Shown here in pieces: positions 8,797-17,358 of a stretch of DNA of 64,000 nucleotides. The notes below the pieces were generated by a model. That model was not told the DNA's origin. It saw only the letters and a list, made by a program, of their open reading frames with translations, and made no database searches. This stretch comes from an uncultured Kangiella sp. (GTDB lineage Bacteria; Pseudomonadota; Gammaproteobacteria; Enterobacterales; Kangiellaceae): NCBI GenBank assembly GCA_947503345.1, contig CANNCW010000002.1:310001-374000 (forward strand). Reading direction: 5' to 3'. Position numbers and translations under genes: made by a program. How positions within the stretch are numbered: position 1 is the stretch's first letter; every line of letters begins with the position of its first letter.

Positions 8797-9735
8797 TCAT
8801 ACTGATTGAAAAAAGTTCAGACTAAAATAATTTTTCGCATCAGTCCAAGTTTTAACTCTTTTAAATCCAGTTTCTTCTGCTAATTTATCAATACAAGCTA
8901 AGCTATATTTATAAGAATTTTCCGTATGAATTGTCTCACCCTGATTAAAGGATATTTCATGGCCTAAAATATTATAGCTTTGCGCGACTGTAGATATTAG
9001 ATGCATTTCAATTCTATTCAATTCTGTATTGTATAGTGCTTTGTGTGTAAACGTCTTTATATCAAAATTAGAGTTTAAATGACGATTAACATTATTGAGT
9101 ATATTCAAGTTAAACTGCGCAGTAACATCCTTCGAATCGTTATAAGCTGCTTCTAGAACCGACACATCTTTTTGCAGATCTACGCCGATTAATACCCCGC
9201 CTTTTTCATTGACTAACTGACGCATATTTTTTAAAAATTTAACCGCATCGTTAGGTTCAAAATTCCCTATTGTAGATCCCGGGTAAAAGACGAATAGCTG
9301 ATCATCGCGATGATCTTCAGGGATCTGCAAAGGTTTCGAAAAGTCACTTACTATGGGCTCTATGGATAACCAAGGAAACTTTTGTTTTAGATTAACAACC
9401 GCTGCCTCTAAAAATCTTCTAGAAACATCTTGAGGTAAATAAGCTTTTGGACGAATTGCATCCAGAATAAGCTGAACTTTCTCGCATGAACCCGCACCCG
9501 GTTCAACTATCACAGCAGAACTAGTAATAAAAGATGCAATTTCTGAAGAATATTGAGTTAGTAAATTTCGTTCTGTTATCGTAGGATAATACTCTTTAAG
9601 TTTGGTGATTTCCTCGAATAACTCCGATCCCCTCTTGTCGTAGAAAAACTTGGGGTTAATATATTTTTGTTCCGCCAATAAGCCATTTACTAGCTCTTGT
9701 TGTTCCATTGTGCATGTTTGTTCAGATAACATCAT
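8797..9735 (-). CDS. egtD: L-histidine N-alpha-methyltransferase EgtD
   Basis: 312 residues, the usual size for the family. EgtD transfers three methyl groups from S-adenosylmethionine to the alpha-amino group of histidine, giving hercynine, the first committed step of ergothioneine synthesis. Seen are the EYYPTITERNLL motif near residue 50, the SAM loop IVEPGAGSCEKVQLIL (78-91), PQDVSRRFL, and the FYPGSTIGNFEP motif. The late IEMHLIS segment is also typical. It lies 35 bases after egtB. The start could be either of the first two Met codons (9735 or 9732). Confidence 0.93.
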   Translation of the reverse strand: MMLSEQTCTMEQQELVNGLLAEQKYINPKFFYDKRGSELFEEITKLKEYYPTITERNLLTQYSSEIASFITSSAVIVEPGAGSCEKVQLILDAIRPKAYLPQDVSRRFLEAAVVNLKQKFPWLSIEPIVSDFSKPLQIPEDHRDDQLFVFYPGSTIGNFEPNDAVKFLKNMRQLVNEKGGVLIGVDLQKDVSVLEAAYNDSKDVTAQFNLNILNNVNRHLNSNFDIKTFTHKALYNTELNRIEMHLISTVAQSYNILGHEISFNQGETIHTENSYKYSLACIDKLAEETGFKRVKTWTDAKNYFSLNFFQSV

Positions 9736-9770
9736 AAATTGCCATTACTCTTTTCGTTATTTTTTGGAAA

Positions 9771-11018
9771 TTATAAATCTCTAACTAATCTCAAGCCCGA
9801 AAATTGCCATCGAGCTTCCGGATAGAAGAAATTTCGATAACTAGACCGAATATGATGCTTACTTGTTACACATGAACCGCCACGTAATACTAATTGATTA
9901 CACATAAACTTTCCGTTGTATTCTCCTACAGCTCCTTTAGGGGGCTTAAAACCGGGATAAGGCGAATAAGCGCTAGATGTCCATTCCCAGACATCACCAT
10001 AAAATTGCTCATTTTCAGCAGCTACGGGTACAAGATTATTGGTTTCCACGAAATTTCCATGTTCAGCGGTTCGCTTGTTAGCCACAATTTCCCACTCGGC
10101 TTCAGTTGGAAGACGAGCCCCAGCCCAGCGAGCAAATGCATCGGCTTCATAAGCACTAATGTGTGAGACTGGAGCTTCGAGATCTAGCTGTCGTAAACCA
10201 TTTAACCCATATTGATACCAAGTTTCACCCTCATGTTTCCAATATAATGGAGCCTTCCAACTTTGCTGCTTAATAGTCGACCAGCCATCACTTAACCAAA
10301 ATTCGGGGCGGTTATAGCCCTTTTCATGGATAAACTCTAAATATTCGCGATTAGTAACAAGTCTGTTTTGTATTGCAAAGGGTTTTAGAAAGCATTGGTG
10401 CCTAGGTGACTCATTATCAAAAATAAACATTGAACCATCAAAATCATTACCAATTTCAACTAATCCTTCTGACTGCTCTATCCAGCTTGATTTTTTGGTA
10501 TCAATTAATGTTTTTTGCAATGTACGATTCTGATAGGTTGGTAATAGAGGGTTTTGAAACCAATTGAATAACAAGTCAGTAAAAAACAATTCTTGATGTT
10601 GCTGCTCGTGATTTATCCCAAGAATTATCAAATCGCATAATTCAGTTTGAGCAACATCACCATTATTTAGTACATCTATTATTCTTTGGGTCACATTGTT
10701 ACGATACTGAAAAACTTCTTTTACTGTTGGCCTAGAAAGTAGGCCACGCTTTGAGCGGAGAAACTGCTCCCCAATCCCATTATAATAAGAGTTAAACAAG
10801 TATTCGAATTTATTGTTGAAATGTTTAAATCCTTTTTCATAGGACTTTAGTATAAAGGTTTCAAAAAACCAACTGGTATGTGCCAAATGCCATTTCGCCG
10901 GGCTAGTTTCAGCTATGGCTTGTAGACCATAGTCTTCAATTTCCAATGGCTTGCAAAAATCTTCGCTTGATTGCCTAACCAGTAAAAATTTTTCAATTAA
11001 AGTTGGAATGTCTTGCAT
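9771..11018 (-). CDS. egtB: Ergothioneine sulfoxide synthase EgtB
   Basis: 415 residues. The N-terminal DinB-like domain carries the three-histidine iron site: His47 in LAHTSWFFE, and His137 and His141 in NHEQQHQE. The C-terminal formylglycine-generating-enzyme-like domain (from about 165) shows SHISAYEADAFARWAGARLP and ends RNFFYPEARWQFSGLRLVRD. The enzyme uses O2 and Fe(II) to join a thiol to hercynine. No egtA or egtC is visible nearby, so this EgtB may use cysteine directly, as in the gamma-glutamylcysteine-independent types; that is an inference from context. It is co-transcribed with egtD. Confidence 0.93.
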   Translation of the reverse strand: MQDIPTLIEKFLLVRQSSEDFCKPLEIEDYGLQAIAETSPAKWHLAHTSWFFETFILKSYEKGFKHFNNKFEYLFNSYYNGIGEQFLRSKRGLLSRPTVKEVFQYRNNVTQRIIDVLNNGDVAQTELCDLIILGINHEQQHQELFFTDLLFNWFQNPLLPTYQNRTLQKTLIDTKKSSWIEQSEGLVEIGNDFDGSMFIFDNESPRHQCFLKPFAIQNRLVTNREYLEFIHEKGYNRPEFWLSDGWSTIKQQSWKAPLYWKHEGETWYQYGLNGLRQLDLEAPVSHISAYEADAFARWAGARLPTEAEWEIVANKRTAEHGNFVETNNLVPVAAENEQFYGDVWEWTSSAYSPYPGFKPPKGAVGEYNGKFMCNQLVLRGGSCVTSKHHIRSSYRNFFYPEARWQFSGLRLVRDL

Positions 11019-11051
11019 AGGTAATTTTTCGTATGACTTAAAATGTGTTGC

Positions 11052-11837
11052 TTATTCTTTGTATAGTTCTACCTTACCACTAATCCATACTTTATTCTTT
11101 TCGATTTTGCTCTTTATAACAGCACCTTGTGTTGAGACTTGTTCCGCCTCAAAATAGGTTTGATTAAGTTTAGGTGACCAATAGGATGCCAATATTACGT
11201 TAGCAGATCCGGTTGCAACATCTTCATCGACCCCATGATTAGGGGCAAAGTAGCGCAATTTAAAATCAAAACCATCGTCAGCCTTTTGAGTTGCTATAAC
11301 AGCTCTTCTAGTCGCTGCTTTCAGTAATTCAAAGTTCACTTTTAGCTTGGATAAATCTATACCCTTGGGCAACTCTAGGACCACATAACCATTACTATTT
11401 CCTACATAAGATACGATACATGGCTGTATATCAAAGGCACCAAATAACTTGCTTGGCTTTAGATCGCATGGAAGACCTTCAGTTATTTCAAACTGCTCAA
11501 ACCCAATCCAAACGTCATCTTTATTTGAAGCAACTTCAATAGTTGCCAACTTAGTATTTATACGCTTTAAAAAAGGATCGCTGCCTAGAAAATGTGCTAC
11601 AGCTAATAGTCCATGTCCACACCATAAGATTTCATTGCTCGAATTAAAAATGCGGGCTTTAGGCAGTTTATGCTCAAATGAAATAAAGATACTAGCATTA
11701 TAATTATCACTAGTTGAGATAGAGAGCATTTGATCATCCGTTAAATTAGCTACATTATGATAAATAACGGCACTTGTACCAGAGTGGTTGTTATCGAAGA
11801 ATACTCTGGCAAAAGCAGTTGGCTTAAGATTAGTCAC
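11052..11837 (-). CDS. PhzF family isomerase/epimerase-like protein
   Basis: 261 residues, GTG start at 11837. PhzF-family features are the N-terminal FARVFFDNNHSGTSAVI, the IFNSSNEILWCGHGLLA block and the GVDEDVATGSAN block. These enzymes have a two-lobed diaminopimelate-epimerase fold and usually use one glutamate as acid/base. In the PhzF segment NLSES the catalytic Glu precedes Ser; the aligned segment here is NYNAS, putting Ala48 at that position, so classical PhzF chemistry may be lost. It lies 19 bases after the aldo/keto reductase gene and 33 bases before egtB, which suggests a shared transcript. The substrate is unknown. Confidence 0.8.
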   Translation of the reverse strand: MTNLKPTAFARVFFDNNHSGTSAVIYHNVANLTDDQMLSISTSDNYNASIFISFEHKLPKARIFNSSNEILWCGHGLLAVAHFLGSDPFLKRINTKLATIEVASNKDDVWIGFEQFEITEGLPCDLKPSKLFGAFDIQPCIVSYVGNSNGYVVLELPKGIDLSKLKVNFELLKAATRRAVIATQKADDGFDFKLRYFAPNHGVDEDVATGSANVILASYWSPKLNQTYFEAEQVSTQGAVIKSKIEKNKVWISGKVELYKE

Positions 11838-11856
11838 GCAAAGATAGCAATTTGGA

Positions 11857-12774
11857 TTATAGGTATTGTGCGAATAATGTTACCATTTTTTTTCGTTCTT
11901 GGTTATCCGGCAATAAACCGCGCCCTGCATCCATATTATCTTTTAAGTGCTTTATTTTGCTAGTAGCAGGAATTGCGCAAGTTACTGCGGGATGTGAAAC
12001 AGCAAACTTTAAATAAAATTGTGCCCAAGAAGAACAGCCTAATGATTTTGCAAAATCAGGTAACTCCTTGCCTTGAGTATAACCGAACAACCCATTAAAA
12101 GGACGATTTACAATAACCGCAATCCCCTTCTCAAGGGCCAATGGTAGTAAACGGTTTTCAACTTCTCTATCACGAATATTGTATGTAACTTGTATAAAGT
12201 CCAACTGTTCATTCTTCATTATAGATTCAAGTTCTTGATGGTCTCTACCATGCGAAGTTGTTATACCGATATGTTTTATTAAACCTTTATCTTTCCATTG
12301 TCTTAATGTTTTAAGATGGGTTTTCCAATCCACTAGGTTGTGTATTTGCATCAAATCAAAACGATCTAGCCCCCAAAGCTTCATTGAGTGGCGCATTTGT
12401 GCAATGCCTTCGGCTTTACCTTTAGTCCATACCTTTGTGGTGGAGAATAATTGTGGAGGATAATTTAATTGCTGCAAGCATTGCCCAATCACCTCTTCAG
12501 ATTGACCATACATAGGTGAGGAATCAAGCATTTCCCCACCAAGTTCAAAAAATGTTTTTATGAGTGTCACTTTATCAGCCAGTGATGAACCACTACGAAC
12601 AGTTAAATTTCTGTTGGTTCCCATTCCTATCACAGGAATAGACTCCGCGCTTGATGGGATCTTATTAGTAAGCATTGCACTAGTAATTGATTCACCAGAA
12701 AGTGCTTTTGAGCTAGTAAAACTAGCAGCGCTGGCAATAACCAGCGCAGATTGAATAAAGTTTCTTCGGTTCAT
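11857..12774 (-). CDS. Aldo/keto reductase with Tat-like signal peptide
   Basis: 305 residues from the ATG at 12774. The N-terminus MNRRNFIQSALVIASAASF looks like a twin-arginine signal, so the enzyme is probably exported folded. The AKR active-site residues are visible: Asp and Tyr in LDSSPMYGQSEEVIG, Lys in STTKVW and His in LMQIHNLVDW. A longer in-frame reading to 12858 would overlap the preceding DUF4407 gene and bury the Tat motif, so it was not chosen. The ATG follows the DUF4407 stop after one base. It heads the run leading into PhzF-like, egtB and egtD. The natural substrate is unknown. Confidence 0.85.
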   Translation of the reverse strand: MNRRNFIQSALVIASAASFTSSKALSGESITSAMLTNKIPSSAESIPVIGMGTNRNLTVRSGSSLADKVTLIKTFFELGGEMLDSSPMYGQSEEVIGQCLQQLNYPPQLFSTTKVWTKGKAEGIAQMRHSMKLWGLDRFDLMQIHNLVDWKTHLKTLRQWKDKGLIKHIGITTSHGRDHQELESIMKNEQLDFIQVTYNIRDREVENRLLPLALEKGIAVIVNRPFNGLFGYTQGKELPDFAKSLGCSSWAQFYLKFAVSHPAVTCAIPATSKIKHLKDNMDAGRGLLPDNQERKKMVTLFAQYL

Positions 12775-12775
12775 A

Positions 12776-14236
12776 TTAAAATGACACAGTTTCAAATTCT
12801 CTAGCTTTATCCAGCCGTTCTTTTCTCTTTTGCTTATGCTCTTCTTCAGCGACTTCAAGCAAAGTTTCTTCTTCCATAAGCGCGATTTTCATTCTTCGAT
12901 ACATTTTTAAAGAATAAAAGCTAAATGGGCTAAAGAACAATTTGATAATAACTGGCATTAACTCGATAGCAATGAAAAATATTTTTAATAACCAGCTAAA
13001 TAAAATAGCTGCTTGCCCAACTTCAGGATCATTATGAATGCTTTGTAACCCTAAATATCGGCGCAAAAATCCGGTTTTAACTTCATAGAACAAGCCATCA
13101 CTGACTAAAGTCTCTCTATAAGCTTCAAGTTTTTGTTGCTTCTTCTCAATTTGTGTATCAAGAACATCCTTTGCTTGAACGATACTTGCTTCAAGATTAA
13201 TCAGCGTCCCTTCATCAGACTCAAAATTTGCTTGGCTTTGCGCCACTAAGTTTGATTCCTTTTGTACTTCATTTAACCCATCCGTTGCTTGAACCACCTC
13301 AGGCAACAAAGCATCCAACTTGGATTTAGAGTCTACTAATCTGGCTTCTAAAATAGCAATTTGTTTTTCTAAATCAGTATATGTCTTAACAGCTCTTTGA
13401 TACTTGGGGCCTTCTGTAGGTGCCCTTCCATCCTTACCTGTTCGTTCAAGAAGAGCTTCATTGAACCAATAATCATATTCCTTTCGAGAGTCAGCAACTC
13501 TTTGATTAAGGTTTGCAATTTCAGCAATTAAGACCTGTTGTGACTTTTGTAATTCATCAAGATTAGTTTGCTTGATCGTTAAGTTATTTTGCAATACATC
13601 AGGATCTGAAGCTTGCTCAGCCGCCTTATAAGTATTTATATTACGTCGTAACTGATCAATTTGCGTTTGCAAATCAGTGACACGTTTTTTATCAACTTCA
13701 ATTGCTGTATCGAGCTCAGATTCATAAGCTTTAAGTCTTGAAAAATACTCCCTGTTGTTTTCAATCGTCTCCTTTTGTATCTGCTCATCAATCGCATTGG
13801 ACTGTAAACTTATTTCTGCCAAAGTTGCCAAGCCGATAGCGATGATTAATGAGTAGATTATCCTCGGAATTAAGCCAAATAAGCTTCTTAAAGGTAAGCC
13901 ACCTTTAAAAGGATTTTTCAACGCCCAGTCTGATCCTATAATGGCTTGGTCTAAGAAAAACAGTGTTAAAGCAAAGACAAAACCTGCTACCACAGCAGCT
14001 GGAGTACTTAAAAATAGAGATACGCCATAGGTGAAGAGTAGGAAAGTAAATGCAAAAGTTACTAGTTGCCTAAAGACCATGGCATAAGCCAGCATACGAT
14101 CATATCGGCCTGATTCTTTAAGAACATCAGTATCGGTTAATGATAAAAATGAAATTAGTTTAAACCACCTTGATTCAGGCTCTTTCTCAATGGGCTTCTC
14201 AGTTTCTATTGATGGATCTTGGTTTGGATTTTCCAC
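12776..14236 (-). CDS. DUF4407 membrane protein with long coiled coil
   Basis: 486 residues, GTG start at 14236 preceded by an AGGGGG ribosome binding site. The N-terminal third has two or three transmembrane helices (FRQLVTFAFTFLLFTYGVSL, a second hydrophobic stretch ending FFLDQAIIGSDW, and IIYSLIIAIGLATLAE). Residues of about 150-370 are a charged coiled coil rich in Glu, Gln, Lys and Leu. A last hydrophobic segment (LLKIFFIAIELMPVIIKLFF) comes before a basic C-terminal tail. This is the DUF4407 architecture. The function is unknown; a scaffold or mechanosensing role would be guesswork. It abuts the aldo/keto reductase gene with one base between them. Confidence 0.82.
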   Translation of the reverse strand: MENPNQDPSIETEKPIEKEPESRWFKLISFLSLTDTDVLKESGRYDRMLAYAMVFRQLVTFAFTFLLFTYGVSLFLSTPAAVVAGFVFALTLFFLDQAIIGSDWALKNPFKGGLPLRSLFGLIPRIIYSLIIAIGLATLAEISLQSNAIDEQIQKETIENNREYFSRLKAYESELDTAIEVDKKRVTDLQTQIDQLRRNINTYKAAEQASDPDVLQNNLTIKQTNLDELQKSQQVLIAEIANLNQRVADSRKEYDYWFNEALLERTGKDGRAPTEGPKYQRAVKTYTDLEKQIAILEARLVDSKSKLDALLPEVVQATDGLNEVQKESNLVAQSQANFESDEGTLINLEASIVQAKDVLDTQIEKKQQKLEAYRETLVSDGLFYEVKTGFLRRYLGLQSIHNDPEVGQAAILFSWLLKIFFIAIELMPVIIKLFFSPFSFYSLKMYRRMKIALMEEETLLEVAEEEHKQKRKERLDKAREFETVSF

Positions 14237-14358
14237 TTTTCCCCCTGAACCAAATATAAATAGATTATATTATTGACATGTTTACAACTATTAGACTTGT
14301 ATTAAGCCATTAAGGTTCAGTAGTTTTTTGTAAAGAATTGTAACCTGCGACTTAACTA

Positions 14359-14805
14359 TCAAGTGTTAAGTTTGGTCTCTATATCTTTTAAAATAGAAGA
14401 TAAAACTTTAGGGCCATTTTGATTCATTTTTTTATCGAAGTACCAACCTAGCAAAGGGGTTGTGACTCTGCCTTTCGATAACCATTTAACAAGAGTTTGG
14501 CCATTATCGATTGATTCTAGTCGAATATCTCCTAATAAGTGCTCTATATTGAAGGGTTTAGACTGGACAATTTTATAACCTAAATGGTTTGGTCTATCAA
14601 AGGCAACAATATCTTCAACCACTTTAAAAGAGTTGCTTACAATCTCTCTTTTAGCACCCAGTCCATTATCTTCAAACTCTCCCTTCTTGATTAATGAAGA
14701 ATGGCTTATCACCCGAAATTGATTATATTTTTCATGCTGAATTAACATTTCAAAAACCTCTGAAATATCTGCTTGAACCTTCTTTTCAATCTTAATTTCG
14801 AACAA
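14359..14805 (-). CDS. SRPBCC (START/polyketide-cyclase-like) family protein
   Basis: 148 residues, TTG start at 14805 with AAAGGTG upstream. The pattern of an N-terminal strand and helix (ADISEVFEMLIQHEKYNQFR), central strands (GAKREIVSNSFKVVEDIVAFDRP) and a long C-terminal helix after GRVTTPLLGWYFDKKMNQNG matches the helix-grip SRPBCC fold, which binds a hydrophobic ligand. There is no signal peptide. Ligand and role are unknown. It stands alone between the DUF4407 and GGDEF genes. Confidence 0.72.
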   Translation of the reverse strand: MFEIKIEKKVQADISEVFEMLIQHEKYNQFRVISHSSLIKKGEFEDNGLGAKREIVSNSFKVVEDIVAFDRPNHLGYKIVQSKPFNIEHLLGDIRLESIDNGQTLVKWLSKGRVTTPLLGWYFDKKMNQNGPKVLSSILKDIETKLNT

Positions 14806-14869
14806 ACCAACACCTTTTACACTATAATTGAAAACATTATTTTATATGCAATTTAAAAAATCTAACCAA

Positions 14870-16087
14870 CTATACCTTTTTGGAAGAAAATAGCGGTGTC
14901 ACAGTAGAAGCTCCACGAATCATTTGCAAAACCTCATAGCGATCACGGCCATTTTCTTTAGCGCTATACATTGCTTTGTCAGCCTTATTAATTATATCCC
15001 TTAAATCGCTAGCTGACTCTAAAATGCCGTTCGCAACACCGATGCTAACGGTAAATTTAATATCCTGGTCATCAACCACAATCATTGAGTGGCGGATGCT
15101 TTCGCAGATTTTATTTGCTGTATGCTTACCGTCTTCTAACGAAGTGTTTCCCAAAAGCACAATGAATTCTTCGCCACCGGTACGACCAAAAATAGAGTCG
15201 TTTGGTAGTAGGCTAGAAACTAAATTTGAAAAGTGGACAAGAACCTTGTCACCGACTAAGTGACCGTATTCATCATTAATATTTTTAAAGTGGTCTAAAT
15301 CAAGAACTAAAACACATCCCGTTTGAAGCTCGTGTTTTTCTATTTTAGAGCTACTAATCTCAAATACCGCTCGGCGATTTAGCAATTTGGTTAAAGAGTC
15401 CCGGTTGGCTTTGTTCTTTAAAACTCTTTGAAGCTCTAGACTGGTGAGCAAAGCAAAGGATAAGGTAGACCAAAATATGTAAAAGGTCCCTTCCAATAAC
15501 ATCACTATTGCAGCTCCGCCACCTTGAAATAAACCTTTACTGCTTTCTGGAGTGAAAAAGCTGACGAAGGCTTGAATTACAAAGAATAAAGCATGAGTTA
15601 TGATTCCGAAACTGACAAAAAAGCCAACCCCGCCTGCTTTTTTTAATGTTGGTGACAGCACAAGAAAAGCTGCAATCATCACGATACTACTGTAGATACT
15701 AAGCATAACTACCCTAGTACCAATTAAATTCTCAACAAAGGTCCAATAGTAGTAACCAAAGAATAATAAAAAGACAATAATCAACTCAAGCCACAAGGGT
15801 GCAGAGCGAACTTTTTGATACCTACAAACACCGCGTAAAAACGTCAGAGTTCCAAGTATAATCAGCATATTAGCTAAAACCACGCTAATAGCAGGCGACC
15901 ATGTTTCGCGTGGAATATAGAGTAATAAGCCAAAAGCCCATAACCAATGAGTTATCGCAAAATAGTGAGTTCCATGAACATTACGGTTAATTCGCCAGTT
16001 GGCTGTGAGCATAATTGCAGCTAAAACTGCAATCAGCGCACTCAACACAACCAAAGTTGGGATGTGAATAGTGAAGTCAGAGTTCAT
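14870..16087 (-). CDS. Membrane GGDEF domain protein, putative diguanylate cyclase
   Basis: 405 residues. The N-terminal 230 residues hold seven or so hydrophobic helices with no recognisable ligand domain. The GGDEF domain follows: DSLTKLLNRRAVFE, VLDLDHFKNINDEYGHLVGD and the active-site GGEEF at 304-308. The signature is intact, so it should make cyclic di-GMP. The inhibitory I-site (RxxD five residues before GGEEF) is absent: the aligned residues are LPND. Product inhibition through that site is therefore unlikely. The signal sensed by the membrane part is unknown. Confidence 0.88.
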   Translation of the reverse strand: MNSDFTIHIPTLVVLSALIAVLAAIMLTANWRINRNVHGTHYFAITHWLWAFGLLLYIPRETWSPAISVVLANMLIILGTLTFLRGVCRYQKVRSAPLWLELIIVFLLFFGYYYWTFVENLIGTRVVMLSIYSSIVMIAAFLVLSPTLKKAGGVGFFVSFGIITHALFFVIQAFVSFFTPESSKGLFQGGGAAIVMLLEGTFYIFWSTLSFALLTSLELQRVLKNKANRDSLTKLLNRRAVFEISSSKIEKHELQTGCVLVLDLDHFKNINDEYGHLVGDKVLVHFSNLVSSLLPNDSIFGRTGGEEFIVLLGNTSLEDGKHTANKICESIRHSMIVVDDQDIKFTVSIGVANGILESASDLRDIINKADKAMYSAKENGRDRYEVLQMIRGASTVTPLFSSKKV

Positions 16088-16166
16088 AAGTCCTTTAATT
16101 TGCTCCTGCTTTATTTAGGTGCAAAATATACCATGATTTCAAGAATTTACGAACTTTTGTAGATAT

Positions 16167-17279
16167 CTAATGCCCCGCCACTGATTGTTCAGTTATTTTC
16201 ATTTTATAAACTTGAAACGGTGATTGCCTTTGAATATCGCCAGATGTTTTTAAAATTACTTGATGTAAAGCCGAACAAGTGACATATAAATTGCCATGAC
16301 TGTCAAAGCTGAAACCATCAGGCCAACGCAGTTTATCGCTCTTAACCAGGGTTTCTAAACCTTGATTAAGATCCCATCGAACTATTGCTGAATGCTCAAT
16401 ATCAGACAAATAAACTCGTCCTTCTAGATCGGTTGTCATACCATCAGTGAAAGTTTTATCACCTGCAATTTCTACATACTCAGAAACGTCCAATTCAGAA
16501 TTTTGTAAATACTGAGTATCAACCCTGTACATTTTATCGCTGCTAAATGATGCAAAGTAGAGCCACTTATCGTCTCTACTAAGAGCCAAACCATCCACTC
16601 CTGGATTAATCGAGAATAATCCAAGTTTAGTCATTTCCACACCCTGTACAACTGGTGCAAAATTGCCAGCTTTGACGCTGACATCAGATTCTAAATGGCG
16701 CCATGCTTTTTTACTTTGCGCATCATAAACGACCAAAGCAGGCATTCGGTTAAATAAACCATCATCGGTTATATAAATAAACTTTCCATCGGAACTCACT
16801 TGGAAATCATTAGCATGGGATAAAAACGGAAAAGCTTCAGAATTAAAATGATACTCCTGAATTAAATTTTTTGACTCAATATCAATTGCTATTAACCTAG
16901 CAGGGTAATTATCTAAAACCCATAAGTGCCCTTTTTGATCAAAACGTACTCCGTAAGCATCACTAAATGGCTCTACGCCCATTTTCGATATAATCTCAGT
17001 CCAATCTACAAAATTGCCATTAACAATTTCACCAAAATTCGATGGTGGTTTTGCTTCAGGATGAAGTGTGACAAATATTCTTCCTTGTTTATTAACCGCT
17101 ATGTTAGCCGGCGGATACTTTAAGTTTGCGACTAATTCCAAAGCCGAATCATCATAAATAGGTTCACCACTTCGATCTGGGAACCCAGATGGCTCTACAT
17201 AGACCACTCGCATAAAAACCACAAAAACAGCTGCTAAAACTAGCATTAAAAAAAGTATTTTTTTCACTAAACCACCCAT
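16167..17279 (-). CDS. SMP-30/major-royal-jelly-like beta-propeller protein
   Basis: 370 residues from the ATG at 17279. A GTG at 17267 with GGTGG just upstream is an alternative start. A 50-residue longer reading reaches 17429 but runs into the divergent ggt gene and lacks signal features, so it was rejected. A membrane anchor or signal (KKILFLMLVLAAVFVVFM) comes first, then strand repeats of a six-bladed propeller: DAYGVRFDQKGHLWVLD, NDFQVSSDGKFIYITDDG, ALVVYDAQSKKAWRHL, GLALSRDDKWLYFASFS and WPDGFSFDSHGNLYVT. The pattern matches the royal-jelly/yellow branch of the SMP-30 superfamily. It may be a lactonase or a sugar-acid-binding protein; no substrate is known. Confidence 0.75.
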   Translation of the reverse strand: MGGLVKKILFLMLVLAAVFVVFMRVVYVEPSGFPDRSGEPIYDDSALELVANLKYPPANIAVNKQGRIFVTLHPEAKPPSNFGEIVNGNFVDWTEIISKMGVEPFSDAYGVRFDQKGHLWVLDNYPARLIAIDIESKNLIQEYHFNSEAFPFLSHANDFQVSSDGKFIYITDDGLFNRMPALVVYDAQSKKAWRHLESDVSVKAGNFAPVVQGVEMTKLGLFSINPGVDGLALSRDDKWLYFASFSSDKMYRVDTQYLQNSELDVSEYVEIAGDKTFTDGMTTDLEGRVYLSDIEHSAIVRWDLNQGLETLVKSDKLRWPDGFSFDSHGNLYVTCSALHQVILKTSGDIQRQSPFQVYKMKITEQSVAGH

Positions 17280-17358
17280 TAGATTGATTAAATTTATTGT
17301 ACAGCTCTGATAAAAGTTTGCTAGATTAATTACATCAACCTTAAATTTAAATTTTCTT

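Noticed and set aside
12775..12858. 28-codon N-terminal extension of the aldo/keto reductase
   Set aside because: It lies inside the DUF4407 gene and hides the Tat signal at the internal Met.
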